A DNA stretch of 32,068 bases from CAZOLI01 sp964580675. GTDB lineage: Bacteria; Planctomycetota; MHYJ01; CAYXQY01. Each line of letters starts with the position of its first letter. Position 1 is the stretch's first letter. The notes beneath the pieces were generated by a model. The model was not told the DNA's origin and did no database searches. It saw only the letters and a list, made by a program, of their open reading frames with translations. The translations under genes and the position numbers were made by a program. Below, in pieces: positions 1-8,417 of the stretch. The stretch is taken from contig CAZOLI010000029.1 of assembly GCA_964580675.1 (NCBI GenBank), positions 1 to 32,068 on the forward strand. Reading direction: 5' to 3'.

Positions 1-10
1 AGTACACGTT
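1..10 (+). repeat. Right end of a palindromic unit P, cut by the window edge
   Basis: The first ten bases, AGTACACGTT, match the right end of the palindromic unit P seen complete at 130-173, 19255-19298 and 19420-19463. A further P copy therefore probably lies just left of the window. Confidence 0.6.
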
Positions 11-45
11 GTCTGTGAACCAGGTAAGGGCCTATTTATCTTAGA

Positions 46-173
46 AACGCGCACTTCGCTGTCGCTTCGTGCACGACAACAGAACTCGTTTCCCAACGCA
101 AAACTCCTGAGAATGAAATTGCTGTGTTCGTTGTAGTGTCCGCAGGACGGCAACGCCGTCCGGAGTACACGTT
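46..173 (+). repeat. Composite palindromic element Q-spacer-P (copy A)
   Basis: Q (46-85) is an imperfect palindrome with outer arms resembling GTGCAC. P (130-173) is a hairpin with inner arms GGACGGC (145-151) and GCCGTCC (155-161) inside outer arms GTGT/ACAC, followed by ATTTTTT. The ends of Q match the reverse complement of the ends of P, so the two units are inverted relatives with different tips. The 44-nt spacer differs from that of the copy at 19336-19463 at only about three positions, and both copies are 128 bp long. The hairpin plus T-run could act as an intrinsic terminator on the plus strand. The element lies downstream of the liu operon. Confidence 0.85.
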
Positions 174-206
174 ATTTTTTGACGCTGGAGACGACTTCTT
201 GGAGAA

Positions 207-242
207 AACGTGGACTCCGCTGCTGTTTCTTCCCCTACAACA
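207..242 (+). repeat. Degenerate Q unit
   Basis: This stretch begins AACGTGGACTCCGCTG and ends CTACAAC, matching both ends of the Q consensus with a diverged tip. It keeps the alternating order P-Q-P-Q across 1-242 and ends 35 bp before the liuE stop codon. Confidence 0.6.
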
Positions 243-277
243 AATCCCCCGACAGCGGTTTGCGGGGTCCGCTCCGC

Positions 278-1183
278 TTACGTTTCGGGGGGTCCTATCG
301 CGTTGGCAACACGGGACCGGGGTTTCCGGTTCAGTTTGTCGGAGATGTACCAGGCAATTTCCACCATCCGATCCAGGTCCACCCCGGTCTCAATTTCGAG
401 GCCGTCCAGCATGTACAGCACGTCTTCGGTGGCCACGTTTCCGGCGGCACCCGGAGCAAATGGGCACCCACCGAGGCCGCCGACGGAGCTGTCCACCGTC
501 GTGATCCCTTCCTGCAGGCCGGCGTAGATGTTGGCCAGGGCCTGTCCGTACGTGTCGTGGCAGTGGAGGGCAAGCCGGTCGACCGGCACCGATCTCGACA
601 CCACGGAGATCAGGTCCTTGATCTGTTCGGGGGTTCCCACACCGATGGTGTCCCCGAGGCTAATTTCGTAACAGTTCAGGTCCTGGAGCCGGGCGGCCAC
701 GTCGCGGACGTCGTCCGGATCGACCGATCCTTCGTACGGACATTCCGCGACCACGGAGACGTAGCCGCGGACGTCAATATCGTGTTGTTCGGCCATGGAA
801 ACCACCGGTTCAAACCGTTCCATGCTTTCTTCAATGGAACAGTTCAGGTTTTTCTGGCTAAACGTTTCGGTCGCCGCCGCAAAAATGGCCACTTCCTCCA
901 CCCCGGCCTCCACGGCCTTTTCCATGCCCGTTTTGTTCGGGACCAGGACGGGATAGGTGACGTCCGGTTCCATCTCGACCGCCGCGTACACGTCCGGCGA
1001 ATCCGCCATGTTGGGTACCACGTCCGGCCGGACGAAGCTTCCAATTTCGAGGTGCGATAGACCGGTCTCCGCCAGGTCCTCGATCAGGGTAATTTTGATC
1101 CCGGTGGAGACCTTTCGGTCCTCGTTCTGGAGTCCGTCTCTTGGGCCCACTTCGTATACCCGTACCTGTTCGGGCATGTTCAT
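278..1183 (-). CDS. liuE: Hydroxymethylglutaryl-CoA lyase
   Basis: The product (301 aa) should cleave 3-hydroxy-3-methylglutaryl-CoA into acetoacetate and acetyl-CoA, the last step of leucine degradation. The N-terminal motif EVGPRDGLQNE (residues 11-21) carries the catalytic Arg15 and metal ligand Asp16. His207 and His209 in LHCHD and Asn249 are the expected remaining metal ligands of the TIM barrel. GLGGCPFAPGAAGN (237-249) is the family signature with the active-site Cys240. Length is normal for bacterial lyases. The ATG overlaps the upstream liuD stop as ATGA, pointing to translational coupling. A second Met at residue 3 is an alternative start. It is the last gene of the operon. Related LeuA-type enzymes lack the Cys-containing loop, so the assignment is firm. 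Confidence 0.95.
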   Translation of the reverse strand: MNMPEQVRVYEVGPRDGLQNEDRKVSTGIKITLIEDLAETGLSHLEIGSFVRPDVVPNMADSPDVYAAVEMEPDVTYPVLVPNKTGMEKAVEAGVEEVAIFAAATETFSQKNLNCSIEESMERFEPVVSMAEQHDIDVRGYVSVVAECPYEGSVDPDDVRDVAARLQDLNCYEISLGDTIGVGTPEQIKDLISVVSRSVPVDRLALHCHDTYGQALANIYAGLQEGITTVDSSVGGLGGCPFAPGAAGNVATEDVLYMLDGLEIETGVDLDRMVEIAWYISDKLNRKPRSRVANAIGPPET

Positions 1184-3198
1184 GATTTGTCGTTCTCCTC
1201 AATTGAAATAAGCAGATCATCTTCACTTACCTGGTCTCCCACCGATACCGGGAGTTCCTGGACCGTGCCTCCCCGCCCGGCCTCAATGGTCATTTCCATT
1301 TTCATCGCTTCCATTTTGAGTACCGGCTGGTTCTGTTCCACCTCATCGCCCTCAGCAACAAGAACCTCAATGATGGTACCGGGCATGGAGGCTCGCACCC
1401 GTCCTGCCCCGGCGATTTCACCGGGTTCTCTGCCGGGAACGTACAGGTGAAACGGCAGGCATCGTCCACGGCGAAACAGGATGATGTCTCCCTCGGAACC
1501 GGTCGGAAAAATTCGACCGGTTACCCGTGCGCCGTCCCGGCGCAGTTCCAGGAGACCGTTTTCGTAGGATTCGAGGGCGACGGTTGTGGTATCACCATTG
1601 ATGGAAAGGGTGTACTGGCGATCATGGCAGGTGGCGCTCACGTCCGTTTCGGTGTCGTCGCTCTGTATGGTCAGGGACGTTTCGAGCACGCCGTTGAGCC
1701 GCCAGTTTGTCCCGGTCCACCAGGGGTCCGACGGGACCGCATCGTTCCCGGCGTCGGTGGTTTCTCCGCCGGAAAGATAATGGACCGCGGCCAGGAGGAG
1801 GTCCGGGCGCCGCGGGGTTCCGTAATCGGGCGGAATCAGTTCGTCCCGGTGCTCCGGGATAAAGCGGGTATGTACGTCTCCGTTTTGAAATGCTTGCTGT
1901 TCGAACACCCGGAGGAGGAATTCCTGGTTGGTGGTCATGCCGGCCACCCCCGTGTCCAGGAGCGCCTGGTGCATGCGCCGAACGGCGCGGCTCCGGTTCG
2001 GTCCCCAAACAATAATTTTCGCAATCATGGGATCGTAGTGGATGCTGACCCGGTCGCCGTCCTCGACCCCGGCGTCGATCCGGAGGTGCTTCGAGGGTTC
2101 GGGCTGCACGAATCGCTGAATCCGCCCGGTTCGCGGGGCGAATTCCTCGGACGGGTCCTCGGCGTACAGTCGTGCCTCGAATGCGTGACCGTCCATTTGA
2201 ATTTCGTCCTGTTTCCGGGGAAGTTCCTCACCGTTTGCCACCCGGAGCTGCCATTCGACGAGGTCCTCTCCGGTAACCATCTCCGTTACCGGATGCTCGA
2301 CCTGAAGCCGCGTGTTCATTTCCATGAAGTAGAAGTCGGCGTCCGACAGATCCCCGGAGGCATCCACGATAAACTCCATCGTGCCGGCATTTGTGTAGTC
2401 CAGGGATTCGACCGCTCGAACAGCTGCGTTCCCGATTTTCTCCCGGAAGGACTGTGGCACCCCGGGAGCCGGTGCTTCCTCAATGACTTTCTGGTAGCGT
2501 CGCTGAAGGGAACAATCCCGTTCAAACACGTGAACGGCATTGCCGTGATGATCTCCGAACACCTGAACTTCCACGTGGCGCGGGCGGGTTATGAATTTTT
2601 CGAGAAGAACGGACTCGTCTCCAAATGCCTTTTTGGCCTCCCGTCGTGACGCGGCGAGTTCATCCTGGAAAGATTCGGGGGATTCCACCAGGCGCATTCC
2701 TTTGCCGCCTCCGCCCGAGCGGGGTTTTATGAGAACGGGAAACCCGATCTCCTCCGCCTGTTTCTGCAGGTGTTCCGGATCCTGGTTTTCTCCCCGATAG
2801 CCGGGGACCACGGGGACGCCCGCTTCTTCCATCAGGTCTTTGGCCCGATCTTTTACGCCCATTGCTTCGATGACCTCCGCTTCCGGTCCCACGAACGTCA
2901 GCCCGGCCTCCGACACGGCGGTCGGGAAGTCGGGGTTTTCGGCGAGGAATCCGTACCCGGGATGAATCGCGTCGGCCCCTGTTTCCTGTGCCGTCTGCAC
3001 GATGGTGTCGATGTCCAGGTAGCTTTCCGCCGCCGGGGGCGGGCCGATTTCGTGCGCTTCGTCGGCCGTTCGTACGTGCATGGCGTCCCGGTCCGCCCCG
3101 GAGTAGACGGCAATGGTCGTAATGCCCAGTTCACGGGCCGTTGCCATGATCCGGCAGGCGATTTCACCCCGGTTTGCTATCAGCAGTCGATCAAACAT
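1180..3198 (-). CDS. liuD: Methylcrotonyl-CoA carboxylase, biotin-containing alpha subunit
   Basis: The 672-aa protein has the biotin carboxylase fold from the N terminus (FDRLLIANRGEIACR) and an ATP-grasp glycine loop SGGGGKGM at 161-168. The catalytic-site stretch EMNTRLQVEHPVTE follows, and a C-terminal biotinyl domain carries MEAMKMEM, with the biotinylated Lys near 633. It carboxylates biotin with ATP and bicarbonate and hands the carboxyl to the beta subunit encoded upstream. Acyl-CoA carboxylase alpha subunits for propionyl-, acetyl- and methylcrotonyl-CoA look alike. The specificity is inferred from the neighbours: an MCC-type beta subunit, a methylglutaconyl-CoA hydratase candidate and HMG-CoA lyase. 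Its ATG shares one base with the liuC stop (TGATG), and its own stop overlaps liuE. Confidence 0.92.
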   Translation of the reverse strand: MFDRLLIANRGEIACRIMATARELGITTIAVYSGADRDAMHVRTADEAHEIGPPPAAESYLDIDTIVQTAQETGADAIHPGYGFLAENPDFPTAVSEAGLTFVGPEAEVIEAMGVKDRAKDLMEEAGVPVVPGYRGENQDPEHLQKQAEEIGFPVLIKPRSGGGGKGMRLVESPESFQDELAASRREAKKAFGDESVLLEKFITRPRHVEVQVFGDHHGNAVHVFERDCSLQRRYQKVIEEAPAPGVPQSFREKIGNAAVRAVESLDYTNAGTMEFIVDASGDLSDADFYFMEMNTRLQVEHPVTEMVTGEDLVEWQLRVANGEELPRKQDEIQMDGHAFEARLYAEDPSEEFAPRTGRIQRFVQPEPSKHLRIDAGVEDGDRVSIHYDPMIAKIIVWGPNRSRAVRRMHQALLDTGVAGMTTNQEFLLRVFEQQAFQNGDVHTRFIPEHRDELIPPDYGTPRRPDLLLAAVHYLSGGETTDAGNDAVPSDPWWTGTNWRLNGVLETSLTIQSDDTETDVSATCHDRQYTLSINGDTTTVALESYENGLLELRRDGARVTGRIFPTGSEGDIILFRRGRCLPFHLYVPGREPGEIAGAGRVRASMPGTIIEVLVAEGDEVEQNQPVLKMEAMKMEMTIEAGRGGTVQELPVSVGDQVSEDDLLISIEENDKS

Positions 3199-4007
3199 CA
3201 GTCTTCCTGTTCTTCATTGATCCACGACGGTGGTCGATCCGACAGGAACGCCCGAACGCCTTCCCGTCCTTCTTCGGAGGTGCGAGCGGCCGCGATGCGG
3301 CGGGCCGTTTCCTCGATTACGTCCTCCGAGATACGGCGGCCGGCAAAATCCAGGCAGAGTTGTTTGGCCTTTGCCATGGCCCGGGGACCGTTTTTTCGGA
3401 GCGAACGGAGCAATTCATCGAGAACGTTCTCCATCTCATCGTCGTCCTCAACGACTTCGTGAGCGAGACCGAGTTCGGCGGCTTTTGTTCCCGTGAACCG
3501 TTCGCCGGTCTGTGCGTAGCGCCGGGTCTGCCGGGGGCCGATTGCCGCAAGAACGTACGGGGATATCGTGGCCGGTATCAGGCCCACTCGCACTTCCGAA
3601 AGCCCGAAGGTGGCGTCGGTCCTTGTAATGACGATGTCGCAGCAGGCAACCAGCCCCAGGCCACCACCGAGAGCCGCTCCTTTTACGCAGGCAATAGTGG
3701 TTAGAGGAAGGGTGTAGAGGTCGTTGAGCATCCTCGCCAGTTCCAGGGCATCTTCGCGGTTCTCCTTTTCACTGGCCCCGGCGGCTTCCTCCATCCAGTT
3801 CAGGTCGGCACCGGCGGAAAAACTTTCCCCCCGGCCCCGGAGTACCAGCGCGATGACGTCTTCCCGACCTTCCAGCTCCGACAGGATCTCGTCGAGTTGG
3901 TCGATTACGTTACTGTTAAAAGCATTGTGCCGATCAGGGCGGTTCAGCGTCACCCGGGCCATGCGATCCGTTACCTGAAATTGAACGGGTTCCTGGTTCT
4001 CGGACAT
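3198..4007 (-). CDS. liuC: Enoyl-CoA hydratase family protein, probable methylglutaconyl-CoA hydratase
   Basis: This is a crotonase-fold protein of 269 aa. The oxyanion-hole segments are visible as FSAGADLNWM and KGAALGGGLGLVACCDI, followed by FGLSEVRVGLIPATISPYV, which has the Glu expected in hydratases. In this operon it should hydrate 3-methylglutaconyl-CoA to HMG-CoA, bridging the carboxylase and the lyase. I chose the internal ATG at 4007 (MSENQEPVQF). The longer reading from 4091 would overlap liuB by 44 bp and adds 28 residues unlike the family. No good Shine-Dalgarno is visible at either start. Crotonases vary in substrate, so the precise activity rests on context. Confidence 0.85.
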   Translation of the reverse strand: MSENQEPVQFQVTDRMARVTLNRPDRHNAFNSNVIDQLDEILSELEGREDVIALVLRGRGESFSAGADLNWMEEAAGASEKENREDALELARMLNDLYTLPLTTIACVKGAALGGGLGLVACCDIVITRTDATFGLSEVRVGLIPATISPYVLAAIGPRQTRRYAQTGERFTGTKAAELGLAHEVVEDDDEMENVLDELLRSLRKNGPRAMAKAKQLCLDFAGRRISEDVIEETARRIAAARTSEEGREGVRAFLSDRPPSWINEEQED

Positions 4008-4047
4008 GAGTCTCGGACGAAATTGTTCGGAATCAATTGCGCGGTCG

Positions 4048-5667
4048 TTACATGCGAAAGACACCGTAGTTGGTTTCCTCGATGGGGGCATTCAGGCTGG
4101 CCGAGATCGCCAGTGCCAGAACCCTGCGGGTTTCGGCCGGATCGATGACGCCGTCGTCCCAGAGGCGGGCGGACGCGTAGTACGGATGGCCTTCTTTCTC
4201 GTATTTTTTGCGGATGGGTTCCTTGAATTCTTCCTCTTCTTCCTCCGGCCATTCCTCGCCACGTTCCTCCATCTTGTCCCGTTTGATCGTGGCCATGACG
4301 TTGGCGGCTTCGTCGCCACCCATGACGGAGATGCGGGCGTTGGGCCACATCCAGAGAAAGCGGGGCTCGTACGCCCGCCCGCACATTGCGTAGTTTCCGG
4401 CACCGAAGGATCCGCCGATGATCACGGTGAACTTCGGCACCGACGAACAGGCCACGGCCGTGACCATCTTGGCTCCGTCCTTGGCGATGCCACCGTGCTC
4501 GGCTTTTTTCCCCACCATGAAACCGGTGATGTTCTGAAGAAACACAATGGGAATCCGTCGCTGGTCGCAGAGTTCGATGAAGTGGGCTCCCTTCAGTGCG
4601 CTGTCGGAAAACAGTACGCCGTTGTTGGCGATGACACCAACCGGCATGCCGGCAATACGGGCAAAACCCGTCACGAGGGTATCCCCGAACCGTTCTTTGA
4701 ATTCATCGAACCGGCTGCCGTCCACGATGCGAGCAATGACTTCCTTGACGTCGTACGGCTGGCTGACGTTTTTCGGGATGACGCCGTAAATTTCCTCCGG
4801 ATCGTACAGGGGCTCCTCCGGTTCGCGGCAGTCCAGGGGATTGGATTTGCTCCGGTTGAGGTTGGAGACGACGCGCCGCGCGATTTCCAGTGCGTGATCA
4901 TCGTTCTCGGCCAGGTGATCGGCCACGCCGGATTCCCTGGTGTGTACGTCGCCTCCCCCGAGTTCCTCGGCCGAGATTTCTTCCCCGGTGGCCGCTTTTA
5001 CGAGGGGTGGCCCGCCGAGAAAGATGGTGCCCTGTTCGCGCACAATAATGCTTTCGTCGGACATGGCGGGCACGTACGCACCGCCGGCAGTACAGGATCC
5101 CATCACCACGGCAATCTGTGGAATGTCCTCGGCCGAGAGGTTGGCCTGGTTGTGAAAGATGCGGCCGAAGTGATCCCGATCGGGAAAAACCTCGTCCTGA
5201 TGGGGCAGGTTCGCTCCCCCGGAGTCCACGAGATATATACAGGGAAGGTTGTTTTCCCGGGCAATGTTCTGGGCACGAATGTGTTTTTTGACCGTGAGCG
5301 GGTAGTAGGTGCCCCCCTTCACCGTGGCATCGTTGCAGACCACGACGCATTCCTGGCCGGACACCCGACCGATGCCGGTGATGATACCGGCCGCCGGCAC
5401 GTCGTCCTCGTAGACCTCGTACGCTGCCAGCTGGGAAAGTTCCAGAAATGGGGAACCGTCGTCCAGCAGACGGTTCACCCGGTCCCGGGGAAGAAGTTTT
5501 CCCCGTTCCTGATGCCGTTTCCGGTATTTTTCCGCACCGCCTTTTCGGATTTCCGCGACCGTTTCCTGCAGGTCCTCCACCAGCGAGATCATGTGCTCGC
5601 GGTTTTCGCTGAACTCGTCGCTTTCCGTGTCAACGGAACTTTCGATCGTGTTGGGAGCCCTGGTCAT
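4048..5667 (-). CDS. liuB: Methylcrotonyl-CoA carboxylase, carboxyltransferase beta subunit
   Basis: This 539-aa carboxyltransferase carries both halves of the fold in one chain, as MCC and PCC beta subunits do. Visible landmarks are RDRVNRLLDDGSPFLEL, YLVDSGGANLPHQDEVFPD, GSCTAGGAYVPAMSDE and SFGAGNYAMCGRAYEPRF, ending in NYGVFRM, a tail typical of MCC beta subunits. It transfers CO2 from biotin on LiuD to 3-methylcrotonyl-CoA. The ATG has an upstream GGAAGG about 10 nt away, a credible ribosome site. It is the first gene of the four-gene run, and a candidate promoter lies 80-110 bp upstream. Isovaleryl-CoA dehydrogenase (liuA), which would make its substrate, is not in the window. Confidence 0.95.
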   Translation of the reverse strand: MTRAPNTIESSVDTESDEFSENREHMISLVEDLQETVAEIRKGGAEKYRKRHQERGKLLPRDRVNRLLDDGSPFLELSQLAAYEVYEDDVPAAGIITGIGRVSGQECVVVCNDATVKGGTYYPLTVKKHIRAQNIARENNLPCIYLVDSGGANLPHQDEVFPDRDHFGRIFHNQANLSAEDIPQIAVVMGSCTAGGAYVPAMSDESIIVREQGTIFLGGPPLVKAATGEEISAEELGGGDVHTRESGVADHLAENDDHALEIARRVVSNLNRSKSNPLDCREPEEPLYDPEEIYGVIPKNVSQPYDVKEVIARIVDGSRFDEFKERFGDTLVTGFARIAGMPVGVIANNGVLFSDSALKGAHFIELCDQRRIPIVFLQNITGFMVGKKAEHGGIAKDGAKMVTAVACSSVPKFTVIIGGSFGAGNYAMCGRAYEPRFLWMWPNARISVMGGDEAANVMATIKRDKMEERGEEWPEEEEEEFKEPIRKKYEKEGHPYYASARLWDDGVIDPAETRRVLALAISASLNAPIEETNYGVFRM

Positions 5668-5745
5668 GATGCGTTCGCCTTCCGGTTCATAAACAGATTC
5701 GGATTTGTCCTCGGGAGATTCCCGGGCGCCCCGTACAGGGCCCGA

Positions 5746-5775
5746 ATGTTATCAGAAACATAACCGAGATTCCAA
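5746..5775 (-). promoter_or_regulatory. Candidate liu operon promoter with inverted repeat
   Basis: Read on the minus strand, TTGGAA (5775-5770) and TAACAT (5751-5746) sit 18 bp apart and resemble -35/-10 hexamers (4 of 6 matches each). An inverted repeat GTTAT-7 nt-ATAAC (5748-5764) overlaps the -10 and could be an operator. Weak on its own; supported by position upstream of liuB. Confidence 0.4.
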
Positions 5776-5805
5776 AAAATAACCCCGGCCCGTACAGGAT
5801 TGCGG

Positions 5806-7044
5806 TTACGGTTCATCCAGCATGGTCGCGCCGTCCGCCAGGTGGGGAGCAATTGCGTCCGGGTCGAGCGTGACGCCCAGACCGGGGTCCTCCGGCACCG
5901 GAATCTCACCCCGGTCGATTACTTCCTCATGCACAACGTCTTCCCACCAGGGAAGCTGATAGGAATGGAATTCCAATGCCAGCGTATTCGAAAGGGCCGC
6001 CGCCGTGTGGACGGTGGCCATGGTGCCGATCGGCGAACACACGTTGTGAAAGGCCACGGGGGTGTAATATAGATCGGCCAGTTCCGCAATTTTGGCGGTT
6101 TCCCGCATGCCCCCTCCTTTGGCAAGATCAGGGGTCAGAATGTCCACCGCCTGTTTTTCGATCAGCGGTCGGAGCCCGAACTTCCGGTACCGGTTTTCGC
6201 CCGCCGCAATGGGGGTTGAGGTCCCCGCCGTTACCCGGGCCTGGACGTCAAGGTTTTCCGGGGGCACGGGATCTTCCAGCCACCACACGTCATGGGCTTC
6301 ACAGGCCGCCGCGAGACGGGAGGCACTGTCCGCCGAGAACGCCCAGTGACAGTCAAAGGCCACATCCGCCCGATCGCCGACCCGTTCGGTTACTTCCCGG
6401 ACGATGTCCACCCGTTCCTCGATTTCGCGGGGCCGGAGATGCCGGTTCGCACGATCCAGTGTGGCCCCGGACGGTAGGTCAAGGTCGAATTTGAGACCGT
6501 TGTATCCCAGTTCCGATACCACGCGTTCCGCTTCGTCGGCGATGGCTTCCGGCGTGTTTTCGTCTTCGGTGTGACAGTCACAGTAGAGCCGGATCCGGTC
6601 ACGGTATTTCCCCCCGAGCAGTTGATAGGCCGGCACGTCAAGCACTTTTCCGGCCAGGTCGTGAAGCGCAATTTCGATGCCCGAAATGGCGGATACGGTG
6701 ACGCCCTCAACGGATCCCTCCCCGGACATTCGCTGGATCAGGTACTTGTAGAGCCGGTCTATGTCCAGCGGGTTTTCCCCTTTCAGAAACGGTTTCATCC
6801 GATCAATTAACTGGGGAATGCCCGCTCCCCAGTAGGCTTCTCCCGTGCCGGTTATTCCGGCGTCCGTGTACACCCGAACAAGGTTCCAGGGAAAGTTTCC
6901 TTCGACGGTCGTGGTCTGCACATCCGAAATGGTCAGGTCCCGGTCCGGGGATCGCCCCCTGGGGTCCACGTCCATTGCGGACGACGACAGATCGCGTCCC
7001 GTGTAATCACCGACCGGGTCTCCGAGGTGTTCGGCATTAATCAT
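5806..7044 (-). CDS. Enolase-superfamily sugar-acid dehydratase (mandelate racemase/muconate lactonizing family)
   Basis: Counting from a TTG at 7050, the protein shows the full mandelate-racemase-type active site. There is a KFD motif (Lys187-Asp189), metal ligands Asp233, Glu259 and Glu285, and the Asp308/His335 dyad, with Glu360 further on. This layout fits hexonate or pentonate dehydratases such as gluconate, galactonate or xylonate dehydratase, which yield a 2-keto-3-deoxy acid. The divergent KDG kinase and KDPG aldolase genes support a hexonate substrate. I chose the ATG at 7044; the TTG two codons earlier is possible. About 37 N-terminal residues, acidic and Ser-rich, precede the usual family start and may be a halophilic extension. 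Exact substrate cannot be read from sequence. Confidence 0.85.
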   Translation of the reverse strand: MINAEHLGDPVGDYTGRDLSSSAMDVDPRGRSPDRDLTISDVQTTTVEGNFPWNLVRVYTDAGITGTGEAYWGAGIPQLIDRMKPFLKGENPLDIDRLYKYLIQRMSGEGSVEGVTVSAISGIEIALHDLAGKVLDVPAYQLLGGKYRDRIRLYCDCHTEDENTPEAIADEAERVVSELGYNGLKFDLDLPSGATLDRANRHLRPREIEERVDIVREVTERVGDRADVAFDCHWAFSADSASRLAAACEAHDVWWLEDPVPPENLDVQARVTAGTSTPIAAGENRYRKFGLRPLIEKQAVDILTPDLAKGGGMRETAKIAELADLYYTPVAFHNVCSPIGTMATVHTAAALSNTLALEFHSYQLPWWEDVVHEEVIDRGEIPVPEDPGLGVTLDPDAIAPHLADGATMLDEP

Positions 7045-7125
7045 TGTCAATGAATGAAAATGTGAACGTGTTCCGCGATTCGGTCACGGTTCATGGGCGG
7101 TTGGTTCTTCTGTGCCACGGATGTC

Positions 7126-7162
7126 GACCGGCATTATACCCGGTCCGGGAAGCCCTTTTTAA
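7126..7162 (-). promoter_or_regulatory. Dehydratase promoter with operator-like palindrome over the -10
   Basis: On the minus strand TTAAAA (7162-7157) and a perfect TATAAT (7138-7133) are 18 bp apart. The -10 lies inside a perfect inverted repeat GACCGG-8 nt-CCGGTC (7126-7145), the geometry of a repressor site blocking RNA polymerase. Its position between the divergent dehydratase and MBL/kdgK/eda genes suggests a shared sugar-acid regulator, which is not encoded in the window. Confidence 0.55.
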
Positions 7163-7356
7163 CACAAGGTGAGTGTTTTCGCGTCCTTTTTTATTTGTTC
7201 TTTTATTTCCGACCGATCCGGTTACAATAAAAATCGTGCGGGAAACCGCCATGTTGTTTGTGGTATTTCCGGCGACCCACGATAACGTGCGAGATCAACG
7301 CCATCGATCAACGGGGATCCGCATCTATTTCGTTCCAGTTGTACGAGGTGTTCACC
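7163..7356 (+). promoter_or_regulatory. Rest of the divergent intergenic region
   Basis: This AT-rich stretch includes TACAAT at 7223-7228 as a possible plus-strand -10, but no convincing -35 lies at the right distance. GAGGTG at 7345-7350 is a clear ribosome site, 6 nt before the MBL-gene ATG at 7357. No gene is seen here. Confidence 0.35.
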
Positions 7357-8352
7357 ATGGGAAACGAGGTGACGTCCCGTGAAATTCGGAAGGGGTTGCA
7401 CCGTGTGGCGTTCACCGATGACGACGGCAAACTGTTTGCGTACCACCTGCTGGAGTCCGAACGGGGACTCATTCTATTTGATACGGGCATGCACGATACG
7501 CCGGAGGCTCATATCTTTCCTTATCTTTCCCGGATCGGTCACAGCCCGGCGGACCTCGTGCTGGTGGTAATCACCCATGCCGATGCAGATCACGCCGGGG
7601 GCAATGCCGCGATACGTGATGCTTGTCCCGGGGTCCTTCTGGCCGCTCACGAGGCGGATGCGCCCCTGATAGCGTCCGAGGAGACGATGATGTCGGAGCG
7701 GTACGACCAGTTTACGGATGTCGGTGTTCAGTACCCGTCCGAAATTCGGTCCCTTCTGCGTGAGATGATGGACCTCGGAGAACCGGTGGACCTGATGCTT
7801 GTGGGCGGGGAATCGATCTCCTGGAGGAACGGTACCTTTCAGATCTGGCATGCACCGGGTCATTCACGGGGATCCATCGTGGCCTATGACCCGGAGGTCG
7901 ACGTAATGATCGGCGGGGACGCGGTCTACAGGAAGGGCACCGAGACCGTGGATGGAGAAGTTATACAGCCACCGCCCTATGAACATCTGCCGGCCTACCG
8001 ACGCACGATAGAAAACATCAGGGAAACCAATCCCTCGCTTCTGCTTATGTCTCATTACCGTCCGATGGAGGGGGAGGAGGTGACCGCATTCCTGTCCGGG
8101 GCGTTCCGGTGGACGGAGAACTTCGACCAGGTGCTGACCGGGGTCCTTCGCTCGGCGGATCAACCGCTTTCTGTGCCGGATCTCATTGACCGTGTGGTGG
8201 ATCGCGAGGGCTCGTACGGCATGGACCTTGACCTGGCGTATCCGATTACGTCGCATCTTCGGGAGATGCCGGTCCGGAACGTAAGTACGGAGGAGGACGA
8301 CGTTCCCCGTTTCGTGCTTTCGGATTCGCCGGCTGAACCGGAGCAGCCGTAA
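7357..8352 (+). CDS. MBL-fold metallohydrolase
   Basis: This is a metallo-beta-lactamase fold protein of 331 aa. FDTGM (41-45) precedes the metal motif THADADHAGG, where His74, Asp76, Asp78 and His79 form an HxDxDH variant of HxHxDH. HAPGHSRGS supplies His169, GGD supplies Asp188, and a late MSHYRP supplies the last His. The ATG at 7357 is chosen because GAGGTG lies 6 nt upstream; an upstream TTG at 7258 would add 33 unrelated residues. Fold members are lactonases, thioesterases or glyoxalase-like hydrolases. A lactonase feeding the dehydratase would fit this sugar-acid cluster, but that is inference. The C terminus of about 100 residues looks like the helical extension of larger MBL hydrolases. 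Confidence 0.85.
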   Translation: MGNEVTSREIRKGLHRVAFTDDDGKLFAYHLLESERGLILFDTGMHDTPEAHIFPYLSRIGHSPADLVLVVITHADADHAGGNAAIRDACPGVLLAAHEADAPLIASEETMMSERYDQFTDVGVQYPSEIRSLLREMMDLGEPVDLMLVGGESISWRNGTFQIWHAPGHSRGSIVAYDPEVDVMIGGDAVYRKGTETVDGEVIQPPPYEHLPAYRRTIENIRETNPSLLLMSHYRPMEGEEVTAFLSGAFRWTENFDQVLTGVLRSADQPLSVPDLIDRVVDREGSYGMDLDLAYPITSHLREMPVRNVSTEEDDVPRFVLSDSPAEPEQP

Positions 8353-8417
8353 ATTGCTTTCGCCATCCGTATTTTCAATAGTCGGGAAGATATTTCTGAA
8401 CTTCTGGTTTGCAGATC

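Noticed and set aside
1447..2649. 400-codon plus-strand open frame
   Set aside because: Antisense to the biotin carboxylase gene, with no recognisable domain.
4006..5763. 585-codon plus-strand open frame
   Set aside because: It is antisense to liuB, whose protein is unmistakable; the frame is open only because of high GC and codon bias.
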